Part shown: positions 32,666 through 41,188 of the stretch, one piece after another
Layout of the letters: every line of letters starts with the position of its first letter
Numbering within the stretch: position 1 is the stretch's first letter
Source: Marinisporobacter balticus
Lineage (GTDB): Bacteria > Bacillota > Clostridia > Peptostreptococcales > Thermotaleaceae
Direction: 5' to 3'
Assembly: GCF_004345705.1 (NCBI RefSeq)
Contig: NZ_SLWV01000014.1
Span: 16,880-80,879, forward strand
DNA length: 64,000 nt
Translations under genes and position numbers: made by a program
The notes under the pieces: model-generated
The model's database searches: none
What the model was told of the DNA's origin: nothing
Seen by the model: the letters and a program-made list of their open reading frames with translations, nothing else

Positions 32666-33382
32666 TTATTCTACAGGGGATATGTCATTCGGATCAATTT
32701 CATTAAAAGTATGTGTAGTACTGACAGGTTCAGCGCGATCATGCTCATGATCACTATTATCTTCATCATCGCCCTCGTCTCCATCAAATAAAGACATGAG
32801 TTTCACCATTTGAGCCATTTTTTTGAAATCATTCACTTTTGTCACATATTTTGCTGGTAGTATTGGCGCAACTGCATCAATGATGTTATTAATTTGAGCA
32901 GATAGATCTCCATCTCCAGATTGTACAGCTTTCTTTATATTTAAAATATTTTTTATGTCTTTTCCCTTTTCTAATAACGAAAGAACGGTACTGATGTTTT
33001 GTATACTAGATTTACTATTTTCGTTTATATTATCACTAAAAACATTAAGTAATTCTTTTACAAAGTGAATATTTCGATTACCTAAGCCGCCAGATTGAGA
33101 TATGTTTTTTCGTAAATCATTAAGGGTCGTTGCTTTTTTTACGTTTTCTAATAAATGAGACATCTTATCTAATGAATTGCTATCAATCGTTGGGCCTTTA
33201 GGGCGTTCATCGGTTTTTGAACTTATTTCTTGTAATGTGTTGCTATTTCTAAAAAAGAAAAAAAGACATATGGGGATGATGAAAATAAAGATGCTATTAT
33301 TTGAAAATGACAACCTAGCAATACCTAATTCATCTACAGGTAAGGAAATATCATTTTGATCTATAGGGATAAGCGTATTCAT
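32666..33382 (-). CDS. Hypothetical protein with one membrane segment
   Basis: This 238-residue protein of no recognised family has a hydrophobic stretch at about 30-44 (SIFIFIIPICLFFFF). A helical domain follows (about 70-200, with LLENVKKATTLNDLRKNISQ and VTKVNDFKKMAQMVKLMSLF), then a very acidic tail (GDEGDDEDNSDHEHD). The first and last dozen residues resemble each other (IDQNDISLPVDE and IDPNDISPVE). GGAGGAAG precedes the start. It is divergent from a small Lys/Met-rich helical protein, and the pair may act together (inference). Confidence 0.65.
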   Translation of the reverse strand: MNTLIPIDQNDISLPVDELGIARLSFSNNSIFIFIIPICLFFFFRNSNTLQEISSKTDERPKGPTIDSNSLDKMSHLLENVKKATTLNDLRKNISQSGGLGNRNIHFVKELLNVFSDNINENSKSSIQNISTVLSLLEKGKDIKNILNIKKAVQSGDGDLSAQINNIIDAVAPILPAKYVTKVNDFKKMAQMVKLMSLFDGDEGDDEDNSDHEHDRAEPVSTTHTFNEIDPNDISPVE

Positions 33383-33536
33383 ATTCTTCCTCCTAAATTT
33401 AAATAAATCTTTGCTTTATCATATGCTATATAAAAAATTGTGTTACGACAATCTATGAAGATTTGAAGGGAATAAATCGTTAAAAATGATCATAGATTTA
33501 AGTGAGCGATGATTAAATGATAATGGAGGTGAACCT

Positions 33537-33824
33537 GTGGAGAAAGTCGATAAGAAAAAATTAGAGAATTTGATGAAATCTATGGGCGGCATAGAGCCTA
33601 CAGATGATCAGAAAAAGATGATAGAACAAATGAATGGAAATTATGGAGATAAGAGTGAAGAAGAAATTATGAAAGAATTAAAGAAATTAAAGGGAAGTAT
33701 GATGCAAAATACGAAAAAGTATAAAAAGCAGATGCAAGCATTAGATCAACTAAAAGGTTTTTTGGATGAAAATCAGAGAAAGAAATTAGAAAAGATTATG
33801 AAATTTTTAAATGAAGAGGATTAA
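33537..33824 (+). CDS. Small helical hypothetical protein
   Basis: This 95-residue, highly charged, Lys/Met-rich protein was not matched to a family. It starts at a GTG with GGAGGTGAACC upstream. Predicted features are long helices (KKMIEQMNG; EEEIMKELKKLKGSMMQNTKKYKKQ; QRKKLEKIMKFLNEED) without membrane segments or cysteines. Its divergent neighbour is the acidic-tailed membrane protein; opposite charges would suit an interaction, but this is speculation. Confidence 0.65.
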   Translation: MEKVDKKKLENLMKSMGGIEPTDDQKKMIEQMNGNYGDKSEEEIMKELKKLKGSMMQNTKKYKKQMQALDQLKGFLDENQRKKLEKIMKFLNEED

Positions 33825-33856
33825 AAAATAGGCTAAAGATTTTAGCCTATTTTTTT
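33825..33856. terminator. Bidirectional terminator
   Basis: AAAAATAGGCTAAA-gatt-TTAGCCTATTTTTTTT lies between the convergent genes ending at 33824 and 33847. The minus-strand gene ends inside it. Confidence 0.88.
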
Positions 33857-34374
33857 TTGCCTACAATAGTATAGATTACATCATCTAAAGTACTACCCGC
33901 TTGTATATCAAAAGTACCAGATTTTAATTTTGACGCCATCTTTAGTTCTTCTACTCTAGCAATAAATTTAGCAGTATCTTCAATAAGTCCTTTCTCTTTT
34001 AATATCTTAGCAATACCTGTGCCTGCTGTACCGCTAGGAATCTCTACATGAATAATGGTAGGAGGTTGCTGCGTAGGCTCAGGTTCAACAGGAACGGTTT
34101 CTTTAGGAACTATTTCTTTAGGAATTTGTTCATTTGGAGTGATGGAAGGAGCATCACTAGATGAATCCGTTTCTTCCTGATTGATAGGGAGGGGTGTTTC
34201 TTGATTTACTACCTCATTTTTTGTTGTTTCATTCAGGCTATCCACTTTTTCTTTGGAGTAAGCTAATGAATCTGTAACTTGCCATGTAATAACCGTAGAC
34301 ATAAAGAGTATGATGACGACGGCTAAAAGGATATCACTTACTTCATATAATACATCTTTCAGTTTTTCCCACAT
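33847..34374 (-). CDS. Membrane protein with MltG/YceG-like LysM module only
   Basis: This 175-residue protein has a membrane segment at about 11-30, a long Pro/Glu/Thr-rich linker, and a C-terminal module (about 110-175). IHVEIPSGTAGTGIAKILKE, KGLIEDTAKFIARVEEL, LKSGTFDIQAGSTLDDVIYTIVG match the LysM-like start of the endolytic transglycosylase MltG. The catalytic glutamate domain is absent, so it is not expected to cut peptidoglycan; a binding or regulatory role is inferred. GGGAGGAAA precedes the start. Confidence 0.75.
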   Translation of the reverse strand: MWEKLKDVLYEVSDILLAVVIILFMSTVITWQVTDSLAYSKEKVDSLNETTKNEVVNQETPLPINQEETDSSSDAPSITPNEQIPKEIVPKETVPVEPEPTQQPPTIIHVEIPSGTAGTGIAKILKEKGLIEDTAKFIARVEELKMASKLKSGTFDIQAGSTLDDVIYTIVGKKK

Positions 34375-34546
34375 AGTTAATTTCCTCCCTTTTATGATAC
34401 ATGTTTATATATAAAGAATAGCACAACCTATCCTATAGTTTCAATATGGAAATATTGTTTTTAGAATGATACATTAGACATGGGGGAAAATAATTAGCAT
34501 GAAAAGATGCGTTGAGTATGGCATAATATAATAGAGGTGAAAGAAT

Positions 34547-35518
34547 ATGAGAGAAATATGTATAGGAAAGAATGAAGAAAATCAAAGAATAGATAAATTT
34601 CTTAGAAAATATATGTCAAAAGCTTCATTAAGTTTTGTTTATAAAATGATCCGAAAAAAAAACATTAAAGTGAATCAAAAAAGAGTAAGTAGCGATTATA
34701 TATTAAAAGAGGGAGACAATATTCAACTGTATTTAAGTGAAGATACAATTCTAGGATTTATTGAAAAAAAGAATATTAAGGAAGTCAAGAGAGAGTTTGG
34801 AATTGTTTATGAGGATCAAAATATTTTATTGGTAGAAAAACCTCAAGGACTTTTGGTGCATGAAGATATAAATGAAAGTGAAAATACATTGGTAAATCAA
34901 GTGATAAAATATTTATATGATAAGTCAGAATACAATCCAGAAGTAGAGAAGACATTTGTTCCGGCAAGTGTAAATCGATTAGATCGAAATACGAGTGGAA
35001 TTGTTATTATTGGAAAAAACAATCAATCATTGCAGAATCTAAATGAAATGATTCGAAAAAAAAATTATGTAAAAAAATATTATCTAACTATTGTAAAGGG
35101 AACCTTAAAGGATAAAAAAGCGTTAAAAGGATATTTATTAAAGGATCAAAAATCAAACAAGGTGGAAATTATTGAGAAAAAACACCCTGATGCAAAAGAA
35201 ATACATACAATATATAGACCTATCAATACATATGGAGATTATAGCCTAGTAGAAGTTGAGCTACTAACAGGCAGAACCCATCAAATTCGCGCACATTTAT
35301 CAAGTATAGGCCATCCGCTTATTGGAGATGGTAAATATGGAAATTTGGAAATGAATAGAAGTTTTCAGAATCAATTTAAATTGAGATATCAATTTTTGCA
35401 TGCTTATAAGATTCATTTTGATAAATGCTTAGGAAATTTAAAATATTTAGAAGGAAAAAGTTTTTATTCATCCCTGCCAAAAGAATTAGAGAAGATAAAA
35501 ATTGCATTATTTCCATAA
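34547..35518 (+). CDS. RluA-family pseudouridine synthase with S4 domain
   Basis: This 323-residue RNA-modifying enzyme of the RluC/RluD group has an N-terminal S4 RNA-binding domain (about 12-75; RIDKFLRKYMSKASLSFVYKMIRKKNIKVNQKRV) and a catalytic domain with the nucleophilic Asp in VNRLDRNTSGIVI. LTGRTHQIRAHLSSIGHPLIGDGKYG is further on. GAGGTGAAAG lies before the ATG. Which uridine in rRNA is modified cannot be told. Confidence 0.9.
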   Translation: MREICIGKNEENQRIDKFLRKYMSKASLSFVYKMIRKKNIKVNQKRVSSDYILKEGDNIQLYLSEDTILGFIEKKNIKEVKREFGIVYEDQNILLVEKPQGLLVHEDINESENTLVNQVIKYLYDKSEYNPEVEKTFVPASVNRLDRNTSGIVIIGKNNQSLQNLNEMIRKKNYVKKYYLTIVKGTLKDKKALKGYLLKDQKSNKVEIIEKKHPDAKEIHTIYRPINTYGDYSLVEVELLTGRTHQIRAHLSSIGHPLIGDGKYGNLEMNRSFQNQFKLRYQFLHAYKIHFDKCLGNLKYLEGKSFYSSLPKELEKIKIALFP

Positions 35519-35565
35519 TCCTTGTACAATTATGTATTAAGGGTTATTTTAAAGGGGGAGGATTC

Positions 35566-36342
35566 GTGGATCATAGCAACTATATAATACTGGAATCGCT
35601 TATTAGGAGATATGACTATGCTGGAGCGATAGAGTTAATAGGAAAGATAGAAGATGTAAATAAAAATGTTATAAAATTACTATATTCTTGTAAATATGCA
35701 ATAAACTTTGATTTTCAATCAGCTTATTATGTAGTGTCAGATTTATTAGATATAGAAGATGCAAACGTTCATAAAAGGGTAACATCTTTAAAAGATAATT
35801 TAAAAGAATTGATAGATGGAAGGCCAGATGCGATTTTTTCAGAGTTGTTAGAAAATACAAAAATACAATTGGATAATCGTAGGTATATAGATTTTTTAAG
35901 TAGAGTATATAGGATAAAGGAAGCAATATTAAAATATATTTTTGCAAAAAATCATGTGGATAAAAATAGATTTTCATTTAGAACAGAAGTCGTATCGAAA
36001 AGAATGATTATAAAAATATTAAGGAAAAAATACAAAATATTTAATCCGAATTTAAGCTTTGCCATTAGTAGCTATATAACGAAGTATTTAAATAAAGATA
36101 AACGTTATAATACGGCTTTAGATGTTTTAAATTCAAATAAGATGAATGAAATGATTGAGTTAAGACATGAATGTATTGCAGGCCATGGTTTTAAAGGGGT
36201 AAATAGAAAGGAACTTGTTAAAATTTATGGCAATCCATATGCAGTTATAGATGATTTTTATATGGTTTTAGAAAAGATCGGTGTAAATATTCGTGAAAAT
36301 AAATATGATAAAATAAATGGTTACATTTTAGAACTTTTGTAA
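35566..36342 (+). CDS. Solo HEPN-like protein resembling the Csm6/TIGR02710 C-terminal part
   Basis: This 258-residue helical protein starts at a GTG after AAAGGGGGAGGA; the longer frame overlapping the rluA-type gene lacks a ribosome site. Segments RRYDYAGAIELIGK, NFDFQSAYYVVSDLL and NRRYIDFLSRVYRIKEAIL resemble the helical part of CRISPR-associated TIGR02710/Csm6-type proteins. IELRHECIAGHGFKG (Arg200 to His207) fits the HEPN ribonuclease motif R-x4-6-H. No CARF sensor domain precedes it, and no CRISPR array or cas gene is in the window. An RNase or toxin-like activity is inferred; the family call rests on pattern only. Confidence 0.6.
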   Translation: MDHSNYIILESLIRRYDYAGAIELIGKIEDVNKNVIKLLYSCKYAINFDFQSAYYVVSDLLDIEDANVHKRVTSLKDNLKELIDGRPDAIFSELLENTKIQLDNRRYIDFLSRVYRIKEAILKYIFAKNHVDKNRFSFRTEVVSKRMIIKILRKKYKIFNPNLSFAISSYITKYLNKDKRYNTALDVLNSNKMNEMIELRHECIAGHGFKGVNRKELVKIYGNPYAVIDDFYMVLEKIGVNIRENKYDKINGYILELL

Positions 36343-36419
36343 TATATGGGAATTTCAGGATTGTTGAAAAAGAAAATAAGTGATAAAATGTATTTAGTTT
36401 GTAATAAGGAGAGGTTCGT

Positions 36420-36941
36420 ATGAAGAAAGAGATTGTTGAATGGATTAAAACTATTGTTATATCGGTTGTTATTGCACTGGTGATCACGACATTTATTAGA
36501 CCAACCTTAGTGAAGGGATACTCTATGTACCCAACTTTAAATGAATATGATTATTTAATTATTAATAAAATCCCTTATATGATGCATGAACCAGAAAGAG
36601 GGGATATTGTTGTTTTTAAATCACATTTAAAGACAGAAGACGGAAAAGAAAAGGATTTGATTAAAAGAGTGATTGGTATTCCTGAAGATCACATTAAGAT
36701 AACAGGTGGAGAAGTGTTTGTCAACGGAGAAAAACTGGATGAGCGGTATATCAATGGTGATTATACGTCAGGGGAGATTGATATTGAAGTACCTGAAAAT
36801 AAAATATTTGCTATGGGTGATAATAGAGAAAACAGTTTGGACAGTAGAGATGAACGTGTAGGCCCTGTTGGAATAGATACAGTGAGAGGAAAAGTTTTGG
36901 TACGCCTCTATCCATTTAATAAAATAGGCAAAGTTCGATAA
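36420..36941 (+). CDS. lepB: Signal peptidase I
   Basis: This 173-residue type I signal peptidase has one N-terminal membrane segment (about 10-27). Box B holds the catalytic Ser35 (KGYSMYPTL) and box D the catalytic Lys82 (DLIKRVIGIP). GEVFVNGEKLDE and box E GDNRENSLDSR are also present. The short Sip type matches Firmicutes. GGAGAGG precedes the ATG. It removes signal peptides from exported proteins at the outer membrane face. Confidence 0.95.
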   Translation: MKKEIVEWIKTIVISVVIALVITTFIRPTLVKGYSMYPTLNEYDYLIINKIPYMMHEPERGDIVVFKSHLKTEDGKEKDLIKRVIGIPEDHIKITGGEVFVNGEKLDERYINGDYTSGEIDIEVPENKIFAMGDNRENSLDSRDERVGPVGIDTVRGKVLVRLYPFNKIGKVR

Positions 36942-37002
36942 AAAAATTAGATAAAAAGGTTGTGTAAATGTAAACAATACCTCGATAAAAGGTGGGATAC
37001 TA

Positions 37003-37449
37003 ATGTCAAGGAATGATGTTTTCATTGTGAATGATTCAAAATTTGAGAGTATCGTTTTAAAGGATATATTAATAAAATCTGGAATGAATGCAATCATTTC
37101 TGATGAACATATGATTATGAAGGATTTAAGAAATATAAAACCTGCTATGGTGATTGTGAACTATATTATGAAGGATATGACAGGAGACAAAGTCATTGAA
37201 GCAATTAAAAAAAGATTTCCAGAGATCATATGTATCTTAGCATCTAGTAGTGATCTTTCAAAAAATCAATTTATAGGTTATCGCATTGATGAAATTATTA
37301 AGATCCCTGTTGAACCCAATCATATTAAAAAAATGGTCGAAAAATATACTTCTACACAAAAAAGACTATGTATGCATTGTAAAATGGAAATAGAAGAAAC
37401 TTTTTATATATGCCCCTACTGTGGAGAAAAATTAAAAAATAGAGCGTAA
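37003..37449 (+). CDS. Pseudo-receiver domain fused to a zinc ribbon
   Basis: This 148-residue protein has an N-terminal CheY-like fold (about 5-115; FIVNDSKFESIVLKDIL, VIVNYIMKDMTGDKVI, EIIKIPVEPNHIKK) and a C-terminal zinc ribbon (CMHC at 123-126, CPYC at 137-140). The residue expected to be the phosphorylated Asp is Asn53, so normal phosphorylation seems lost. The pocket residues (Asn10, Asp11) are also not the usual acidic pair. A signalling or RNA/protein-binding role is inferred. GGTGGG precedes the start, and a short hairpin GAGC-gtaat-GCTC with T run overlaps the end. Confidence 0.8.
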   Translation: MSRNDVFIVNDSKFESIVLKDILIKSGMNAIISDEHMIMKDLRNIKPAMVIVNYIMKDMTGDKVIEAIKKRFPEIICILASSSDLSKNQFIGYRIDEIIKIPVEPNHIKKMVEKYTSTQKRLCMHCKMEIEETFYICPYCGEKLKNRA

Positions 37450-37525
37450 TGCTCTTTTTTTGTGTTTATTTTTAGTAGAAATTGCACATGATAAATAATG
37501 AAAAAAGTAAAAGGAGGTATATTGT

Positions 37526-37951
37526 ATGAAAGTTAGAGAGTTAATGACGAAAGAAGTGTCTACTGCAAATCCAGATACATCTTTAAGCCAGATTGCAGCA
37601 AAGATGAAAGATTTAGATGTAGGATCTATTCCGGTTTGTGATCATAATGATCGTGCGTTAGGGATTGTTACAGATAGGGATATTGTTATTCGTGGGGTAA
37701 CAACAGGAAATATCAATGTGGGTGCACAAGATATTATGTCAGGCCATTTAATTTATGCAACACCAGATATGCATGCCCATGAAGCAGCAAATTTGATGGC
37801 AGAGAATCAAATAAGAAGATTGCCTGTAGTAGACAATGGAAAACTTATAGGTATGGTATCTATAGGAGATCTTGCTACGGTGAATGTATATGTAAATGAA
37901 GCAGGAGATGCACTTAGTGATATATCAAAGCCAAGTAACCCTAGAATGTAA
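37526..37951 (+). CDS. CBS-pair protein
   Basis: This 141-residue protein is made of two CBS domains (about 8-58 and 72-122; LMTKEVSTANPDTSLSQIAAKMKDLDVGSIPVCD, GIVTDRDIVIRG, ANLMAENQIRRLPVVDNGKLIGMVSIGDLA). Such stand-alone pairs bind adenylates and are often linked to stress. AAAGGAGG precedes the ATG. It is single, followed by a terminator. The ligand is unknown. Confidence 0.92.
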   Translation: MKVRELMTKEVSTANPDTSLSQIAAKMKDLDVGSIPVCDHNDRALGIVTDRDIVIRGVTTGNINVGAQDIMSGHLIYATPDMHAHEAANLMAENQIRRLPVVDNGKLIGMVSIGDLATVNVYVNEAGDALSDISKPSNPRM

Positions 37952-37953
37952 AT

Positions 37954-37993
37954 TTAAGAAAGTTCCTGTTTTTTTAGGAACTTTCTTAAATTT
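37954..37993 (+). terminator. Terminator of the CBS protein gene
   Basis: TTTAAGAAAGTTCCTG-tttttt-TAGGAACTTTCTTAAA is a near-perfect 14-pair stem followed by TTTTT, directly after the stop. Confidence 0.88.
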
Positions 37994-38074
37994 TTAGACG
38001 TGAATATACATAATATAGGGTATAATAGAATAAAATAGCAAGTATATATGTATGACCAATAGGGGGATTGCAAA

Positions 38075-39736
38075 ATGAATCACGAACAGAAAAAAATAAA
38101 AATCGTTATAAATAACCAAAAAGAGATAGAAGTAAATGAAGGAATTTTTATCAAAGAAATTAGTGAAGGATTTGAAAATGGAGCTACCATTGTTGCAGCA
38201 AAGGTTAATAATGAATTGAGAGAATTAAATTATCAAATACATAAGGATTGTACTATTGAATTTGTTGATTTAACAACGTCGGATGGTATTAGAATTTATC
38301 AGAGAGGTTTAGCCTTTGTGTTTATAAGGGCGGCTATGGAAATATTATCTGGATGCAAGGTGACAGTAGAACACTCATTAAGTAAAGGCTTGTATTGCGA
38401 AATACATTATAAAAGATCTATTGCAAAAGAAGATGTAGTAAGAATCGAATCTAGGATGAGAGAGATTATTGAAGAAGATGTATCCTTCAAAAAAGAAAGT
38501 GTTTCTATAGAAGGAGCGAAAAGAATATTTAAAGAATTAGGTATGGAAGCAAAAACAGAACTTTTGGATTTTAGAAAAAGTCTGGAAATAAATATGTATG
38601 GCTGTGGATGGCTTAAGAACTATTTTTACGGCTATATGGTACCAAGCACAGGTTATTTAAAGTTATTCCAATTAAAGCATTATGGTGCAGGGATTATCAT
38701 ACAATATCCTGAAAAAGATAATCCAAATGAAATACCAGTATTTGAAGAACAGAAGAAACTGGCTAGTATATTCAGAGAAGCAGAAAAATGGGGAAGAATT
38801 TTAGAGGTTGGTTATGTTGCAAGTTTAAATAAAATTATTGCAAAAAAAGAGCATCCAGAGATTATTCGAATAGCAGAAGCACTTCATGAAAAAAAGATTG
38901 CCCAAATAGCCGATATGATTTCAGAGAAGAAGAAAAGAATTATATTGATAGCAGGGCCCTCTTCTTCGGGGAAAACAACCTTTGCACAAAGGTTGTCCAT
39001 TCAGCTTAAGGTTAATGGATTAAAACCGGTAGCTTTATCTATAGATGATTATTTTGTCAATCGAGAACATACCCCGAGAGATGAAAATGGTGAGTATGAT
39101 TTTGAAGCAATAGAAGCGGTGGATATAGATTTATTCAACGAACATCTTACAGCACTATTAAGAGGAGAAAGAATAGAGATTCCTACATTCAATTTTCATA
39201 AAGGAGAGAGAGAATATAGAGGGAAATTTATGAAAATTACAGAAGAACATCCAATTATCATTGAAGGAATTCATGGACTAAACGATCAATTGACTATGGA
39301 TATATCGCATGATAAAAAGTTTAAGATCTATATTAGCGCACTTACCCAATTAAACATTGATGATCACAATAGAATTCCTACTACAGATACAAGGCTCGTT
39401 AGAAGAATTGTAAGAGATAGTAAATATAGAGGACACTCCGCATTGACAACACTAAAATTATGGGATTCTGTTAGAAGGGGAGAAAAAAGAAATATTTTCC
39501 CATTCCAAGAAGAGGCAGACGTTATGTTTAATTCTGCAATGGTATATGAATTAGCTATTTTGAAAAAATATGCAGAACCACTGCTAAATCAAATATCAAA
39601 AGAACAAAAAGAATATACAGAAGCAAACAGATTACTTAAATTTCTAAGCTACTTTTCTTCTATAGAAGAAGATCACTTTGTGCCACAAACTTCTATTATG
39701 AAGGAATTTATTGGAGGAAGTTGTTTTACTGAGTAA
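38075..39736 (+). CDS. TGS/SAD-domain nucleoside (uridine-type) kinase
   Basis: This 553-residue fusion is known from Firmicutes. It has an N-terminal TGS domain (about 7-65), a threonyl/alanyl-tRNA synthetase second-additional-domain-like region (about 70-230), and a C-terminal P-loop uridine-kinase domain. The kinase part has LIAGPSSSGKTTFAQRL, LSIDDYFVNREHTPRDENGEYDFEAIEAVDID, FNFHKGERE and IIEGIHGLND. The original role of the tRNA-synthetase-like half is not established. GGGGGA precedes the start. It is monocistronic. Confidence 0.88.
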   Translation: MNHEQKKIKIVINNQKEIEVNEGIFIKEISEGFENGATIVAAKVNNELRELNYQIHKDCTIEFVDLTTSDGIRIYQRGLAFVFIRAAMEILSGCKVTVEHSLSKGLYCEIHYKRSIAKEDVVRIESRMREIIEEDVSFKKESVSIEGAKRIFKELGMEAKTELLDFRKSLEINMYGCGWLKNYFYGYMVPSTGYLKLFQLKHYGAGIIIQYPEKDNPNEIPVFEEQKKLASIFREAEKWGRILEVGYVASLNKIIAKKEHPEIIRIAEALHEKKIAQIADMISEKKKRIILIAGPSSSGKTTFAQRLSIQLKVNGLKPVALSIDDYFVNREHTPRDENGEYDFEAIEAVDIDLFNEHLTALLRGERIEIPTFNFHKGEREYRGKFMKITEEHPIIIEGIHGLNDQLTMDISHDKKFKIYISALTQLNIDDHNRIPTTDTRLVRRIVRDSKYRGHSALTTLKLWDSVRRGEKRNIFPFQEEADVMFNSAMVYELAILKKYAEPLLNQISKEQKEYTEANRLLKFLSYFSSIEEDHFVPQTSIMKEFIGGSCFTE

Positions 39737-39771
39737 ATTTGGTCTTTGGAAAGTTGTAAAATAAAATCACA

Positions 39772-39798
39772 AAAAGCAGTGCAATAGCACTGCTTTTT
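39772..39798. terminator. Bidirectional terminator
   Basis: AAAAGCAGTGC-aata-GCACTGCTTTT lies between the convergent kinase and superoxide dismutase genes, with A and T tracts on both sides. Confidence 0.88.
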
Positions 39799-39802
39799 AC
39801 AA

Positions 39803-40447
39803 TTATTTAATCCAATAAGGAATAGGGATTGGATAGGGTATAGGTGGCGTTTTTTGTAAATGTCTTAAAATTTTATTGTATCGATCTTCACACACTTCCC
39901 AATCAATATTTTGCATAAATACATTTAGATATTTATTTCTGTCAATCCCAAAATCGATCATATAAGCATGCTCATATACATCTAAGACTAAAATAGGTAA
40001 ACTATTCCAAATTCCGCCTTGATCATGGGCATCACATAAGTAGTTTCGTATTTGCCCATCTATAAGATCAAAGGCTACTACAACCCATCCTCTAGATGAT
40101 TTTCCAGCATCTAAAAAATCTTGTCTCCAATTTTCAAAGCTTTCAAAATCTTTTTTTATTTTTTCAAGTAAGTTTCCATAAGCTTTATTTTTATCGCCAC
40201 CTAAGTTTCCAAAATATAATTCATGCAATTTTACACCGTTTAATGCATAACTTTCTCCTAATTTTAAACAACGATAAGGACTATAAGTTGTATTAGGCTT
40301 TGTAAATTTTTCTTCTTTTAATTTTCTCCATATTAAATTGATTTTTTCAACATAGCCTTTATATAATTGATAATGCTGAGTAAGTTGATTTTTTGAGATG
40401 CCTTCTACTGATTGGAAATTAAACTTTTGGGGAACAATTATACGCAT
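39803..40447 (-). CDS. Iron/manganese superoxide dismutase
   Basis: This 214-residue SOD has its metal ligands in family contexts: His25 (LTQHYQLYKGYV), a second His (LHELYFGNLGG), and Asp/His in VLDVYEHAYMIDFG. The usual residues near the ligands differ somewhat from classic SodA (LYKGYVEKIN rather than HHxxYV). The C-terminus ends in a Pro/Tyr-rich tail (PPIPYPIPIPYWIK). The ATG at 40447 has GGAGGAAAA upstream; an extra 11 codons further 5' are not supported. It detoxifies superoxide in an otherwise anaerobic-looking organism. Confidence 0.88.
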   Translation of the reverse strand: MRIIVPQKFNFQSVEGISKNQLTQHYQLYKGYVEKINLIWRKLKEEKFTKPNTTYSPYRCLKLGESYALNGVKLHELYFGNLGGDKNKAYGNLLEKIKKDFESFENWRQDFLDAGKSSRGWVVVAFDLIDGQIRNYLCDAHDQGGIWNSLPILVLDVYEHAYMIDFGIDRNKYLNVFMQNIDWEVCEDRYNKILRHLQKTPPIPYPIPIPYWIK

Positions 40448-40632
40448 TATGATTTTCCTCCTGTTAATGAAATATTTCATGCTATACTATAATATGTGGG
40501 GTATAGAAAAAATGTTCATAAACTTATTAAAGTAGAGGTCTATGGAAGTAGTATATAAGGTATAGTATATCTTCAAGAGATACTTTTAGTGATATAAGTC
40601 GGTATATTATATAATTGAAAAGGAGTGGTTTT

Positions 40633-41103
40633 TTGCTAATATTTGTAATTGTTCTAATGGTTATTGGCTTAATAGGTATTTTTGTACCAGGACTTCCTGG
40701 AAATGGATTGATTTTTTTATCAACCCTTGGATATGGCATGGTTACAAAATTTGATGAAATAAGTGTAAATTGGATTGTATTTTTCGGAGTACTTACTGTT
40801 TTATCATTTGTATTTGACTATGTTGCAAGTATAGTAGGGGCAAAAAAATTTGGTGCTACAAAAGCAGGAATAATTGGAGGATTTTTAGGGGGAATCGTTG
40901 GTGTATTGATACTTAGTATACCAGGATTATTAATAGGGCAGTTTGTGGGGACGTGTATTGGAGAATTATATTATGGAAAAGAGTTAGAATTATCAATGAA
41001 ATCTGGCTTTGGGACTGTAGTAGGATATGTTTTAGGTGTTGTGATGAATATAACCATAGGAATTACGATGATAGGTATTTTTTTATTAAAAGTTCTTCTA
41101 TAA
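40633..41103 (+). CDS. DUF456 membrane protein
   Basis: This 156-residue protein of the DUF456 family has about five membrane segments. Family parts are GLIGIFVPGLPGNGLIFLSTLGYG, DYVASIVGAKKFGATKAGIIGGFLGGIVG and GLLIGQFVGTCIGELYYGKE, the last two with glycine-zipper-like spacing. The TTG at 40633 is eight bases after AAAGGAG; the TTG at 40615 lies before that site. Function is unknown. Confidence 0.82.
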   Translation: MLIFVIVLMVIGLIGIFVPGLPGNGLIFLSTLGYGMVTKFDEISVNWIVFFGVLTVLSFVFDYVASIVGAKKFGATKAGIIGGFLGGIVGVLILSIPGLLIGQFVGTCIGELYYGKELELSMKSGFGTVVGYVLGVVMNITIGITMIGIFLLKVLL

Positions 41104-41188
41104 AAGGTATGTGGGCTATTAGCGTATATATTATTTACAAAACCAAAGAATATTAAGGAAATAAGAAAAAATGAAATGGAGTGAAAAA

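Noticed and set aside
35425..35565. 47-codon upstream extension of the HEPN-like gene
   Set aside because: It overlaps the pseudouridine synthase, has no ribosome site, and the GTG at 35566 has a strong one. It does not contain a CARF domain.
35566..36342. A CRISPR-Cas locus around the Csm6-like protein
   Set aside because: No repeat-spacer array and no other cas gene was seen in the window.
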